In this document: positions 45,421-54,680 of the stretch, piece after piece
How the letters are laid out: the number at the start of each line of letters is the position of its first letter
Position numbering within the stretch: position 1 is the first letter of the stretch
DNA from: Palsa-601 sp963801185
GTDB lineage: Bacteria; Actinomycetota; Acidimicrobiia; Acidimicrobiales; Bog-793
DNA: 64,000 nucleotides
Assembly (NCBI GenBank): GCA_963801185.1
Contig: CAWDDW010000001.1
Coordinates: 930,001 to 994,000 of the forward strand
Direction: 5' to 3'
Program-made: the position numbers and the translations under genes
The notes under the pieces: model-generated
The model's input: the letters and a program-made list of their open reading frames with translations, nothing else
What the model was told of the DNA's origin: nothing
The model's database searches: none

Positions 45421-46785
45421 TCAAACGATGCCCCGCAGGAAGCTGCGAGCCGCCCCGACGACGTAGAGCGAGCCCGTCACGAGCACCAGGTCGTCGTCGT
45501 CGGCCACCTCGAAGGCCCGCGCGACGGCCTCGGTCACCTCACCGCCGTCTTCGGCCTCGAAGCCCGCTCGCCTGGCCGCTTCCACCACCGCGGATGAAGG
45601 AAGCGCCCGGGGGCTCGGCGGAGTGCATGAGATCACCGACACCTCTCGGCCGCCTGCGAGCGCGGCGAGCAGATCGCCGGGATCGCGGTTGCGGAGGCAA
45701 CCCATGACGAGGGTGACCCTGCGGGCACCCGAGAAGTCCTCGGCGAGAGCCGCACCGGCTGCGACTGCTCCGGCGGTGTTGTGCGCGCCGTCGAGCACGA
45801 CGAGCGGTCGGGTGCGCACAACCTCGAGGCGACCGGGAGCCCGCACTCGCTCGAAGGCCTCACGGACGACGTCGTCGGAGAGCACGTCTCCGAGAAATCC
45901 TTGCGCCCCCGCCAACGCGGCTGCCGCGTTCTCGCACTGGTGCGCTCCGAACAGAGGGATGAACACGTCGTCGTAGCGAGCCGCCGGCGTCATGAGATCG
46001 GCGACCCGCCCGCCGACCGCGATACGCACGTTGCTGGCCGAGAAGTCAACTCCTCGCTTCCAAACAGAAGCAGCGCCCACCTCTCGCGCCTCGGTCTCGA
46101 AGATCGCCGCGATCGCCGGGTCGTCCTCTCCGAGCACGAGGACCGACCCGGGCTTCACGATGCCCGCTTTCTCACCGGCGATCAGCTCCCGTGAGGCTCC
46201 GAGGATGTCGGTGTGGTCGAGCTGGACGTTCGTCACCACCGCGACGGTGCCGTCTGCGACGTTGGTCGCGTCGAACCGGCCGCCGAGACCCACCTCGATC
46301 ACCGCCGCATCGACCGCCTCATCGGCGAACCACCGGAAAGCTGACGCGGTCATCAGCTCGAACCAGGTCGGCTGGATGCCGAGGAAGCGCTCGAGCTCGG
46401 CCAGAGCAGCCAGCTGCGCGGCGAGGTCGTCGTCGTCGATGGCACGGTCCGCGATGGAGAGGCGCTCGTTGATGACCTCGAGGTGCGGGCTCGTGTACGC
46501 ACCGGAGTTCACACCTTCTGACTGGAGCAGCGACGAGATCATCCGGGTCGTGGAGCCCTTGCCGTTCGTCCCCGTGATGTGGACGACCGGATAGGTGTGC
46601 TGGGGAGAGCCCATGGCATCGGTGAGCGCGCCGATGCGCTCCAGCGACGGGGCACCGTGGCTCCCGGCCTTGCCGGACTCGATCGCTTCCAGGTTGATGT
46701 GACGATCCAGCCATGCGAGCGCCTCGCCGATGCTGGCGCCCGCTGGCCCGTCCGCAGGCGGGGAGAACGGCCCGGTCTCAGTCAG
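45421..46785 (-). CDS. folC: Dihydrofolate/folylpolyglutamate synthase, probable CTG start
   Basis: Adds glutamates to folates (and may make dihydrofolate). Mur-ligase fold with P-loop VHITGTNGKGSTTRM, NVQLDHTDILG, and LDGAHNTAGA in the C-terminal domain. The first ATG in frame (46614) would leave only 13 residues before the P-loop, but the frame stays open upstream and gives ALAWLDRHINLEAIESGKAG and PSLERIGALTDAMGSPQ, the expected FolC N-terminus. The best start is CTG 46785 (reading CTG ACT GAG ACC, protein MTETGPF), with AGAAGGA eight bases upstream. CTG starts are rare, so an ATG misread is possible. 454 residues with this start. Confidence 0.92.
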   Translation of the reverse strand: MTETGPFSPPADGPAGASIGEALAWLDRHINLEAIESGKAGSHGAPSLERIGALTDAMGSPQHTYPVVHITGTNGKGSTTRMISSLLQSEGVNSGAYTSPHLEVINERLSIADRAIDDDDLAAQLAALAELERFLGIQPTWFELMTASAFRWFADEAVDAAVIEVGLGGRFDATNVADGTVAVVTNVQLDHTDILGASRELIAGEKAGIVKPGSVLVLGEDDPAIAAIFETEAREVGAASVWKRGVDFSASNVRIAVGGRVADLMTPAARYDDVFIPLFGAHQCENAAAALAGAQGFLGDVLSDDVVREAFERVRAPGRLEVVRTRPLVVLDGAHNTAGAVAAGAALAEDFSGARRVTLVMGCLRNRDPGDLLAALAGGREVSVISCTPPSPRALPSSAVVEAARRAGFEAEDGGEVTEAVARAFEVADDDDLVLVTGSLYVVGAARSFLRGIV

Positions 46786-46807
46786 CTCCGAGTTCCTTCT
46801 GCGGGGC

Positions 46808-48082
46808 TCAGGACGCCGCGCGGCGCGATCGCTCCGGCTTCTCGGGAGCGCCGCGAGGCACGAGCGAGGGGGCCACGTGCTCTAGGACGACCGAGCGATC
46901 GACGACGCAACGGCCGATGTCCTCACGGCTCGGCAGGTCGTACATGACGTCGAGGAGGACCTCCTCGAGGATCGCCCTCAGCCCACGGGCGCCGGTGCCG
47001 CGGAGCAGGGCTTGGTCCGAGATGGCCTCGAGGGCGTCCTCGGAGATCTTGAGCTCCACGTTGTCCAGCTCGAACACCCGCCGGTACTGCTTGACGAGGG
47101 CGTTCTTCGGCTCGACGAGGATCCTCACGAGCGCCTCACGGTCGAGGCTCGAGACCGCTCCGATCACGGGCAGCCGGCCGACGAATTCGGGGATCAGGCC
47201 GAACTTGAGAAGATCCTCGGGAAGCACCTGCATCAAGAGCTCGCCCTCGTCCCAGCGCTTGCCGCGGCGGACCTCTGCGCGAAAGCCGATGCCGGCCCGG
47301 CCGATCCGGTTCTCGATGATCTTGTTGAGCCCGGCGAACGCCCCTCCGCAGATGAAGAGGACGTTCGTGGTGTCGATCTGGATGAACTCCTGGTGCGGAT
47401 GCTTGCGCCCGCCCTGTGGCGGCACAGACGCGGTCGTCCCCTCGAGGATCTTGAGAAGGGCTTGCTGGACACCCTCGCCCGAGACGTCGCGCGTGATCGA
47501 CGGGTTCTCCGACTTCCTGGCGATCTTGTCGATCTCGTCGATGTAGATGATGCCGGTCTCCGCCTTCTTCACGTCGTAGTCGGCGGACTGGATCAGCTTG
47601 AGGAGGATGTTCTCGACGTCCTCACCGACGTACCCGGCCTCGGTGAGCGCGGTCGCGTCGGCGATGGCGAAGGGGACGTTGAGCATGCGCGCGAGCGTCT
47701 GGGCGAGCAAGGTCTTGCCGCATCCGGTCGGCCCGAGCAGCAAGATGTTGGACTTCGAGATCTCGATCTCGCCCTCTTTGTAGACGCCGGCCTGTACCCG
47801 CTTGTAATGGTTGTAGACCGCCACCGAGAGGATCTTCTTCGCTTGCTCCTGCCCGACCACATAGTCGTTCAGGAACTCGAAGATCTCCCTCGGCTTCGGC
47901 AGGTCCTCGAAGTTGACCTCCGACGGTTCAGCAAGCTCCTCCTCGATGATGTCGTTGCATAGCTCGATGCACTCGTCGCAGATGTAGACCCCGGGCCCGG
48001 CGATCAGCTTCTTCACCTGCTTCTGCGACTTGCCGCAGAAGCTGCACTTGACGAGTTCCCCCCCGTCGCCGAATTTGGCCAC
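46808..48082 (-). CDS. clpX: ATP-dependent Clp protease ATP-binding subunit ClpX
   Basis: Unfoldase that feeds ClpP. N-terminal zinc finger (CSFCGKSQKQ...CDECIELCND), Walker A LLGPTGCGKTLLAQTLA, Walker B IIYIDEIDKIA, and the ClpP-contact loop region near IGRAGIGF. 424 residues. Start ATG 48082, 15 bases after the clpP stop. Confidence 0.98.
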   Translation of the reverse strand: MAKFGDGGELVKCSFCGKSQKQVKKLIAGPGVYICDECIELCNDIIEEELAEPSEVNFEDLPKPREIFEFLNDYVVGQEQAKKILSVAVYNHYKRVQAGVYKEGEIEISKSNILLLGPTGCGKTLLAQTLARMLNVPFAIADATALTEAGYVGEDVENILLKLIQSADYDVKKAETGIIYIDEIDKIARKSENPSITRDVSGEGVQQALLKILEGTTASVPPQGGRKHPHQEFIQIDTTNVLFICGGAFAGLNKIIENRIGRAGIGFRAEVRRGKRWDEGELLMQVLPEDLLKFGLIPEFVGRLPVIGAVSSLDREALVRILVEPKNALVKQYRRVFELDNVELKISEDALEAISDQALLRGTGARGLRAILEEVLLDVMYDLPSREDIGRCVVDRSVVLEHVAPSLVPRGAPEKPERSRRAAS

Positions 48083-48096
48083 CTCGCCTCCCCCGT

Positions 48097-48735
48097 TCAG
48101 GCCGCGCCGACAGCGCCTAGAGCGCTGACTGCGCCGACTGTCTCCCGACTGCTGATCACTTCGTCGATGATGCCGTAGTCACGCGCCTCGTCGGCACTCA
48201 TTATGAAGTCCCGGTCGGTGTCCGCGTGGACTTTCTCCACCGCTTGCCCGGTGTCGTCGGCCAGGATCTGGTTGAGCAGGTCACGCATGCGAAGGATCTC
48301 CTTCGCCTGCAGCTCGATGTCGGTCGCCTGGCCAGCGGCACCGCCGTAGGGCTGGTGAAGGAGGATCCTCGCGTGAGGAAGGGCGAACCGCTTCCCCTTC
48401 GTTCCCGCCGCCAGTAGGACAGCGGCTGCGGACGCCGCCTGTCCGAAACAGAACGTGGACTTGTCGGGCCGCACGAACTTCATTGTGTCGTAGATGGCGA
48501 ACAACGCCGTGATGTCGCCACCCGGCGAGTTGATGTAGACGTTGATGTCCTTCTCGGGGTCCTCGGACTCGAGAAACAGCATCTGAGCGCAGACCAGGTT
48601 CGCGATCGTGTCGTCGATGGGCGTCCCGATGAAGATGATCCGCTCGCGAAGCAGGCGGGAGTAGAGGTCGTAGGCCCGCTCCCCCCGGCTCGACTGCTCG
48701 ACGACAGTCGGCACCAGATAGTTGAACGCCCTCAA
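48097..48735 (-). CDS. clpP: ATP-dependent Clp protease proteolytic subunit
   Basis: Serine protease of the ClpXP machine, 212 residues. Catalytic Ser in CFGQAASAAAVLLAAG, His in ARILLHQPYGGAAGQ, Asp in ADTDRDFIMSA. The N-terminus MRAFNYLVPTVVEQSSRGERAYDLYSRLL is that of a full ClpP. Most actinobacteria carry clpP1 and clpP2 in tandem here; only one is present. ATG overlaps the tig stop by four bases. Confidence 0.97.
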   Translation of the reverse strand: MRAFNYLVPTVVEQSSRGERAYDLYSRLLRERIIFIGTPIDDTIANLVCAQMLFLESEDPEKDINVYINSPGGDITALFAIYDTMKFVRPDKSTFCFGQAASAAAVLLAAGTKGKRFALPHARILLHQPYGGAAGQATDIELQAKEILRMRDLLNQILADDTGQAVEKVHADTDRDFIMSADEARDYGIIDEVISSRETVGAVSALGAVGAA

Positions 48736-50135
48736 GCCTGTTCCTCCTCGGTGTCGCCGGGCTCGCCATCCTCGACGGTAGCGCGGTCGGGGTCGCCCGA
48801 CGCGGCTTCGGAGGCCTCAGGGTCTCCCTCGTGTTCCAACAACAGAGCTCTGTCCATCGGGTTCCCCTGCTCGTCGAGGACCTCGACGTGCTCGACCAGC
48901 CACGTCACTGCCTTTGAGTTCCTGACCTCCGAGCGTAGCCGTTCGAGCCCTCCACCCTCCGCGAATTGCCTGGCAACGGTCGCAACCGGCTGGCCGAGGG
49001 ATTCGGCGTAGGCGGCTATCTCCGCCGCCAGATCGTCGTCTGAGACCTCGATGTCTTCGGCTTCGGCGAGCGCCCGCAGAGCGAGGTCAGCGCGGACCTG
49101 CTCGGTCCCCTTCTCCCGCAGGCCGGCAACGAGCTGGTCGACATCCTGACCTGTTATCTGGAGGTACTGCTCGAGCGAGATCTTGCTGTCGGACAGGCCG
49201 CGGAGGAAGTGCGACTGCTGATGTTCGAGCTCCTGGTTCACGAGCGTCTCGGGGAGCGCCTCGTCCACCAGCTTGGCCAGCTCGGCGACGACGCCCTCGC
49301 GGAGGACGCGGCGAGCCGTCATCAGCCGGACGAGGTTCATCCGGGTCCGCAGGTCCTGGCGAAGCTCCTCGAGCGTCTCGAATTCCGACGCCTCGGAGGC
49401 CCAGTCGTCGTCTGCCTCGGGGAGCACCTTCTCGCGGACAAGCTTGACGAGCACCTTGAGGCTCGCCGGACCGCCGGGAGCGTCCTCGACGGCAACCTCG
49501 ACGATGTCGCCGGCCTTCGCGCCTGCGAGCTTCTCGTCGACACCGGGCGCCACCATGGCCGAGCCGACCTCGTAGACGAAGTCGGTCGTGGACAGGTCGT
49601 CGACCGGCTCGCCCTCACGGGTCCCGCTGACGTCGATCGTGACGACGTCACCGGTACGCGCCGGACGATCGACCTCGTTCAACTGCGCGAACTGCTCGCG
49701 GAGGCGGTCGACCTGGGCGTCTATGTCCTCCTCGGACGCCACCACAGGCGGCACCGTGATCTGCAGTCCCTCGTAACCGGCGACCGATACCCTCGGGCGG
49801 ACCTCGACCACGGCGTCGAAGGCGAGAGGGCCGTCCTCCTCCCCGGAGGTGATGTCGATCTCGGGGGCGGCGATTGTGTCGAGGGCGGCATCCTCGACCG
49901 CTTGCGCGTAGTAGTCGGGGAGGGAGTTGCGGATCACCTCCTCGCGGATCGCTTTCGGCCCAAGGCGCACCTCGAGGAGCCGACGCGGCACTTTGCCAGG
50001 ACGGAAGCCCGGCACGCGCACCTCTCGCTGCAGGCGCTTCACCGTGTCGGTGACAGCCCCTTCGAGCTCTTCCTCGTCCACTTCGACGGAGAGCTTGACC
50101 TTGTTGCCTTCGAGAATCTCAGCGGTTGAGCGCAT
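48732..50135 (-). CDS. tig: Trigger factor
   Basis: Ribosome-bound chaperone and peptidyl-prolyl isomerase, 467 residues. The ribosome-binding signature appears as VPGFRPGKVPRRLLEVRLG near residue 45; an FKBP-like domain (PARTGDVVTIDVSGTREGEPVDD) covers about 155-235; the helical C-terminal domain follows, ending in an acidic tail (EGDPEASEAASGDPDRATVE). First gene of the tig-clpP-clpX unit. Start ATG 50135. Confidence 0.96.
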   Translation of the reverse strand: MRSTAEILEGNKVKLSVEVDEEELEGAVTDTVKRLQREVRVPGFRPGKVPRRLLEVRLGPKAIREEVIRNSLPDYYAQAVEDAALDTIAAPEIDITSGEEDGPLAFDAVVEVRPRVSVAGYEGLQITVPPVVASEEDIDAQVDRLREQFAQLNEVDRPARTGDVVTIDVSGTREGEPVDDLSTTDFVYEVGSAMVAPGVDEKLAGAKAGDIVEVAVEDAPGGPASLKVLVKLVREKVLPEADDDWASEASEFETLEELRQDLRTRMNLVRLMTARRVLREGVVAELAKLVDEALPETLVNQELEHQQSHFLRGLSDSKISLEQYLQITGQDVDQLVAGLREKGTEQVRADLALRALAEAEDIEVSDDDLAAEIAAYAESLGQPVATVARQFAEGGGLERLRSEVRNSKAVTWLVEHVEVLDEQGNPMDRALLLEHEGDPEASEAASGDPDRATVEDGEPGDTEEEQA

Positions 50136-50158
50136 ATGGCCTGCAGATGCTACCGGGC

Positions 50159-51547
50159 TTACGGCCCCTCACTCGCCACTGGCTCATCGATCATGCGCCC
50201 GTACCGGATCCGGATGTCCTCGAGGTCGTTCGCGTCCCGCACGGACGCCCGTGCGCTCTCGAGGATCATCTCAGCTTGCCGGACGAGCACGCGCCGTTGC
50301 TCGTCGGACGTGGTTGCTTGCTTGATGGCCGAGAGCGAATCCATCATGCGGATGATCACGGCAGGCATCCCGGTCGACGACTGACGCACCTTGTCGAAGG
50401 CGCGATTTACCATCCGCTCGTAAGACGGGTCGGACTCGATGAGGCGCACGCGGCCGAACCGGTCCCGGTAGACACCCTCCTCAAGAATGCGGCCGGAGAC
50501 CCGGCTCAGGCCTGCCGCCAGCCAATCGATGCAGGTGAGCGCGGTGAAGGTGTCATTGACCGCCGGCGAGAGCGCCCGGATGGCGATCTCGACGAGCTGA
50601 TCGATGGCGAAGACCGGATCTTGCATAAGGGTCCTGTGGGGGCCGGTCACGTGCGCCTTGGCGAGCGCCTGGGCCACCTGGCCGGCTGCGCCCCGCGGCC
50701 AGACTGTCGCGAGAGGCCGGCCGGCGATGACGAAGTGACCGGGCCGGTGGTCGAGGCGGATGACCGCATCTGTGAAGGTCGCTATCTCGACCAGCTTGGC
50801 GTAGCCCACGAACTGCAAGTACCCGCTCGTGTCGGCGCGGACCACCCCGCCCCTCTCGTCGATCATCCGGAGCAATTCCGGCACCGACCTGCCGTTGTCC
50901 TCGTAAGGCTGCACCTGGGGCTCCCCGCTCGCCAGCGGGAATTCGGCGTCGATGGCGCGCGTCAGGTCGCGAGCGATGCCCGCGATGACCTCGGGCAACT
51001 GGATGGACTTCGCGATGTGATGGATGAAGTAGATGAGCACCGCGAGGTCGACCAGGAGCAGACCTTCGGAGACGAAGATCGACAGGTTGGGAACGAACGC
51101 GCCGTGCGGCCCGCTCGTGATCGAGCCGAGCGCAAGCACCGAGTAGACGAAGGTCGCGACGAACACGCCGAGGGTGGCCTGGTTCCCCACGTCGCGGACG
51201 AAGTTGCGCATCATCCGCGGCCCGAACTGCTGGGACGCCAAAGTGAGCGCCAGGATCGTGATGGAGAAGACGACGCCCACCACCGTGATCACTGCGGCCG
51301 CGATCGCCGTCAGTACCTGACGTCCGGCGTCGGCACTTTCGGTCCGGATCCAGAACGGCAGGCTCAGGTGCCGGTGGTAGGCGGCGAAGTCAATCGTCAC
51401 CGTCACCGCGAACAGCACGACGGCAGCGGCTACGAGGACGGCTGGGAGCAACCAGAACGTGGTCCGGAGCTCTTCCCATCGCCAACTGGGCAGCTTCTTC
51501 CGGCTTGCGTGCCACTGGGCACGATCCACCGGTACCTCGTCGGTCAT
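50159..51547 (-). CDS. DUF2254 family membrane protein
   Basis: 462 residues from ATG 51547. Four membrane helices in the N-terminal 190 residues (WLLPAVLVAAAVVLFAVTV, LTAIAAAVITVVGVVFSIT, ATLGVFVATFVYSVLALGS, LLLVDLAVLIYFIHHIA), then a soluble domain. The helix-2 pair VFSITILALTLASQQFGPRM and the later RALSPAVNDTFTA are typical of DUF2254. Function unknown. Ends 23 bases before the tig start; in the same direction but probably its own transcript. Confidence 0.88.
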   Translation of the reverse strand: MTDEVPVDRAQWHASRKKLPSWRWEELRTTFWLLPAVLVAAAVVLFAVTVTIDFAAYHRHLSLPFWIRTESADAGRQVLTAIAAAVITVVGVVFSITILALTLASQQFGPRMMRNFVRDVGNQATLGVFVATFVYSVLALGSITSGPHGAFVPNLSIFVSEGLLLVDLAVLIYFIHHIAKSIQLPEVIAGIARDLTRAIDAEFPLASGEPQVQPYEDNGRSVPELLRMIDERGGVVRADTSGYLQFVGYAKLVEIATFTDAVIRLDHRPGHFVIAGRPLATVWPRGAAGQVAQALAKAHVTGPHRTLMQDPVFAIDQLVEIAIRALSPAVNDTFTALTCIDWLAAGLSRVSGRILEEGVYRDRFGRVRLIESDPSYERMVNRAFDKVRQSSTGMPAVIIRMMDSLSAIKQATTSDEQRRVLVRQAEMILESARASVRDANDLEDIRIRYGRMIDEPVASEGP

Positions 51548-51615
51548 GGGCGCGATCCTTCCGTCGCCGACCAGGCTTCCCGGCACACCGTACGTTAGAC
51601 AGTAGTCGGGCAGGG

Positions 51616-51651
51616 CAGTTGGAGATCGCCGTAGGCGACGGCTGCCGACTG
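51616..51651. terminator. Stem-loop after the GGDEF-EAL gene
   Basis: Outer arms CAGTTGG/CCGACTG (one G-T pair) and inner arms GCCGT/ACGGC with loop AGGCG form a long hairpin just 3 bases past the stop of the minus-strand gene at 51654. There is no clear T-tract, so it may be a weak terminator or a 3' end stabiliser. Confidence 0.4.
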
Positions 51652-51653
51652 GC

Positions 51654-54212
51654 TCATCTGCTTCGGACGGGCACTCGCTCTTCGAGGAAGCGTTCGATGG
51701 CCAGCGGGTCGAGGGGTCGCGCGAAGAGGTACCCCTGGCCGAAGTCGCACCCAGCATCCCGGAGCCGCCCGAGCTGCGCGCGAGTCTCGATGCCTTCGGC
51801 GACGGTCTCCAGTCCGAGAACCCTGCCGAGCTGCACGAGGGTTCGGATCAGGGCGTCCTGATCGGGCGAGTCGGGAGTGCCCGAGACGAACGAACGGTCG
51901 ATCTTCAACTCGTCCACAGGGAACCGCTGCAGGTAGGCGAGCGACGAGTAACCGGTCCCGAAATCGTCGACCGCGAGCCTGACTCCGAGCTGCTTCAGCT
52001 GTGCGAGCCTGCTCACGGTGGCGTCGGTGTCGCGCATGATGGTGCTCTCGGTGATCTCGAGCGTCAGCAGGCCCGGCTCGAGGCCCGAACGGTCCAATGC
52101 CTCCTGCACGGTGGAGACAAATGCATTCGACTCCAACTGCCGCGCCGACACGTTGACCGACACACCGAGGGCCGGGTAGCCGAATTCGTGCCAGGCACTT
52201 GCTTGGCGGCAGCTCTCCTCGAGCACAAGGCGCCCCACCGCCGTGATCAGTCCGGACTCTTCGAGAGCCGGAATGAAGGCGACGGGCGAGATCATGCCCC
52301 GGGACGGGTGGCGCCAGCGGACCAGTGCCTCGACCTTCAGCACCGACCCGTCGTCGAGCTTCAGAATCGGCTGGTACAACACCCGGAACTGCTCGAGGGC
52401 CACCGCTGTTCGGAGCTCGGTCTCGAGCTCGATGCGGTCGGAGAGTGCGGCGTGCACGTCAGGGTCGAAGATTACGTACTGGTTCTGGCCGCGCGACTTC
52501 GCCTCGTAGAGAGCGACGTCGGCGTCCCTCAACAACTGCTCGGCATTCGTCCGCAGACCTGTCGCGACTCCGATGCTGGCACCGACCGAGACGTTGTGGC
52601 CGCCGGTGAGGTGGTAGGGCTCGTTCAGCACCCCGAGAAGGCGCTCGGCAATGAGATCCGCCCCTGCCTCGACCGAGGACCCTTCGGCCAGCACCACGAA
52701 CTCGTCGCCGCCCACCCGTCCCACGCTGTCTGAGGCTCTCGTCGTGACCTCGAAGCGCCTCGCGACCGCGCGGAGCAACTCGTCACCGATGTCGTGACCG
52801 AGCGAGTCGTTGACGAACTTGAAGCCGTCGAGGTCCACGACGAGCACGGCCACGGGTAGCTGGTCCCGCTCGGCGCGGGCCAGCATCTGTTTGGCTCGGT
52901 CGAAGATGAGGGACCGGTTCGGCAGACCGGTCAGCGCGTCGTGAAGGGCCTGATGTTCGAGCTCGCTCGTCCGCTCCTCGACGAGGTCGAGGGCCCGTGA
53001 GCGCGACCGGCTGAGGGTTTGGATGAGCAGGAACAGCAGCATCGAGACGAGAAGGCCGACTGCCAAGACTGCGAGCCCCTGCTCTGACGGAGGAACACCG
53101 GCATCCACCGCCCGGGTCGTGACAGTCGCGATCCACCTGCTGCCCTGGAGGCGGAACGTCCTCGACGTGGAACCCGCCGGAATCGCTCCGGTCGCGTCGA
53201 CGAGTGCGATCTTCCCGGTCGGATTGCGGTACTCGAGCGCGACAGTGGCGTGGTGGTCGCTCTGAAGGACTGGAGCCACGATATCGGAGGCATCGAAGAG
53301 ACTCAGGACCCAACCCTGAAGTTGCCTTTCACGTATGGCCTGCGTCCTCGGGACCAGTCCGCCGACATATACGGGCGAGAAGACCGCCATCAGCCCGCTC
53401 CTTGCCAAGAAGGGCGGCGCCTTCGCGTGAGGCGCTCCGACGGTGGGTTCCGTGAAGAGCGTTGCCAGAGAGGCCACCATCGGTTGTCCAGTCGAGGCCG
53501 CCACGCTGAGCAACGAGTTCACCTGCTGTTCGCAGTAATCGAAGTCCGGGTGGAGGAACTCAGCGACGTGAACAAGAACAGACGACGCGAGGTGCGCTGG
53601 AAGCTCGGCGAAGCCGAATCGAGTCAAGCAGTACCGCGCCCGGGTGCCGGGCGGTGTGATGGAGAATCGACCCGGGAGCGGCAGCCCGAATGGAGGGTCG
53701 GACTTCGTCACCGACGCGAACTGAGCCAACCTGTCTTGCGGGACCACCTCGAGGTAGGTAAGACCGAAGGCCCCCGGATAGCGAGCACGGGCGTTCAGTA
53801 TGTCGAACCAGCTTGCCAACGCTCGGTTGGTGAGACCGGGCGTAGTGGTGAGGAGGGTCGTGGCGGTGCCCGTGAAATCGGCGTCACGCTGCAGAGCGCT
53901 CGTCAAGGTCTCCGACGTGGCGGCAGCCGCCGTCTTCGACGCCTGAGTTTGCTGAGTCCGCACATACGATTGCCATATTCCGTCACCGAAGGCTGAGGCA
54001 ACGATGCCGACGAGGAGCGTGCAGAGAGCGAGCAGAGTCCAGCGGTAGAGGCGCCGGTGCTCGCGGTCGGCCTTCGGCGCGCCACCGGGCGCGAACAGCG
54101 AGCCCTCGCTCGACGCATGTCGCACGAAGGGGTTATCGGCGGATCTCTTTCGTCGCTGTAGGGATTGCTGGTAGCGCAGGACGACTACCCGGGACGGACA
54201 GGACGCGAACAT
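51654..54212 (-). CDS. CHASE-GGDEF-EAL cyclic-di-GMP signalling protein
   Basis: 852 residues, membrane-bound. Helix 1 near residues 56-78, a CHASE-type extracytoplasmic sensor (FDILNARARYPGAFGLTYLE...), helix 2 near 383-405 (LAVLAVGLLVSMLLFLLIQ), a GGDEF domain (VGGDEFVVLAEG near residue 500, with DLDGFKFVNDSLGHDIGD) and an EAL domain (VEALVRWRHP near 626; EITESTIM, VDDFGTGYSSLAYL). Both catalytic signatures are intact, so it could make and degrade c-di-GMP; one activity may dominate. CHASE suggests response to a small external ligand. Start ATG 54212 is not certain; residues 1-50 are not conserved. Confidence 0.92.
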   Translation of the reverse strand: MFASCPSRVVVLRYQQSLQRRKRSADNPFVRHASSEGSLFAPGGAPKADREHRRLYRWTLLALCTLLVGIVASAFGDGIWQSYVRTQQTQASKTAAAATSETLTSALQRDADFTGTATTLLTTTPGLTNRALASWFDILNARARYPGAFGLTYLEVVPQDRLAQFASVTKSDPPFGLPLPGRFSITPPGTRARYCLTRFGFAELPAHLASSVLVHVAEFLHPDFDYCEQQVNSLLSVAASTGQPMVASLATLFTEPTVGAPHAKAPPFLARSGLMAVFSPVYVGGLVPRTQAIRERQLQGWVLSLFDASDIVAPVLQSDHHATVALEYRNPTGKIALVDATGAIPAGSTSRTFRLQGSRWIATVTTRAVDAGVPPSEQGLAVLAVGLLVSMLLFLLIQTLSRSRSRALDLVEERTSELEHQALHDALTGLPNRSLIFDRAKQMLARAERDQLPVAVLVVDLDGFKFVNDSLGHDIGDELLRAVARRFEVTTRASDSVGRVGGDEFVVLAEGSSVEAGADLIAERLLGVLNEPYHLTGGHNVSVGASIGVATGLRTNAEQLLRDADVALYEAKSRGQNQYVIFDPDVHAALSDRIELETELRTAVALEQFRVLYQPILKLDDGSVLKVEALVRWRHPSRGMISPVAFIPALEESGLITAVGRLVLEESCRQASAWHEFGYPALGVSVNVSARQLESNAFVSTVQEALDRSGLEPGLLTLEITESTIMRDTDATVSRLAQLKQLGVRLAVDDFGTGYSSLAYLQRFPVDELKIDRSFVSGTPDSPDQDALIRTLVQLGRVLGLETVAEGIETRAQLGRLRDAGCDFGQGYLFARPLDPLAIERFLEERVPVRSR

Positions 54213-54274
54213 CGGCGTGGGCCGTCTACTTCGCCCTTTAGACTCCCTTCAGAGAGCACCGAGAGGGGTTTGCC

Positions 54275-54613
54275 ATGCCGAAGTACCTTATTCAGGTGGG
54301 TTATACGGCCGAGGCATGGGCCGCCATGAGCCGAGAGCCGCAGGACGTCGTCGAGCGGGTGCGGCCGTCGGCAGAGGCCCTCGGCGGGACCGTCGAGAGC
54401 CTGTTCTTCTGCTTCGGCGACTACGACCTCGTGGGGGTCGTCGACTTCCCTGACAACCGAGGAGCTGCCGCGTGGTCCATGGCAGTCAGCAGCGCGGGCG
54501 ACGTGCGCGCCTTCAAGACCACGCCGCTGCTGACCATCGAGGAGGGCCTGCACGCGCTCGGGCAGGCCTCGGAGGCCTCACACGCACATCGGTGGCACAC
54601 TGCGCCGTCCTGA
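54275..54613 (+). CDS. GYD domain protein
   Basis: 112 residues. MPKYLIQVGYTAEAW at the start and FCFGDYDLVGVVDFPDN give the GYD family its name (FGDYDLV). The family is a ferredoxin-like alpha/beta fold with no assigned role, common in actinobacteria and soil bacteria. GAGAGGGG lies about 7 bases before the ATG. Divergent from the GGDEF-EAL gene across 62 bases. Confidence 0.88.
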   Translation: MPKYLIQVGYTAEAWAAMSREPQDVVERVRPSAEALGGTVESLFFCFGDYDLVGVVDFPDNRGAAAWSMAVSSAGDVRAFKTTPLLTIEEGLHALGQASEASHAHRWHTAPS

Positions 54614-54638
54614 CAAACCCTGTTTGACAAGGAGGTGG

Positions 54639-54659
54639 CGTCCGCCTTCTCGGCGGACG
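54639..54659. terminator. Stem-loop between convergent GYD and ABC permease genes
   Basis: CGTCCGCC (54639-54646) and GGCGGACG (54652-54659) pair perfectly around TTCTC, 25 bases after the GYD stop and 21 bases before the permease stop. Probably a shared, bidirectional stem-loop terminator; no long T-tract on either side. Confidence 0.55.
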
Positions 54660-54680
54660 GGTCGACATTCGGTTAGGTAT

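Noticed and set aside
50126..51598. 490-codon open frame antisense to the DUF2254 gene
   Set aside because: Product is charged and featureless; opposite strand shows clear membrane helices and family motifs.
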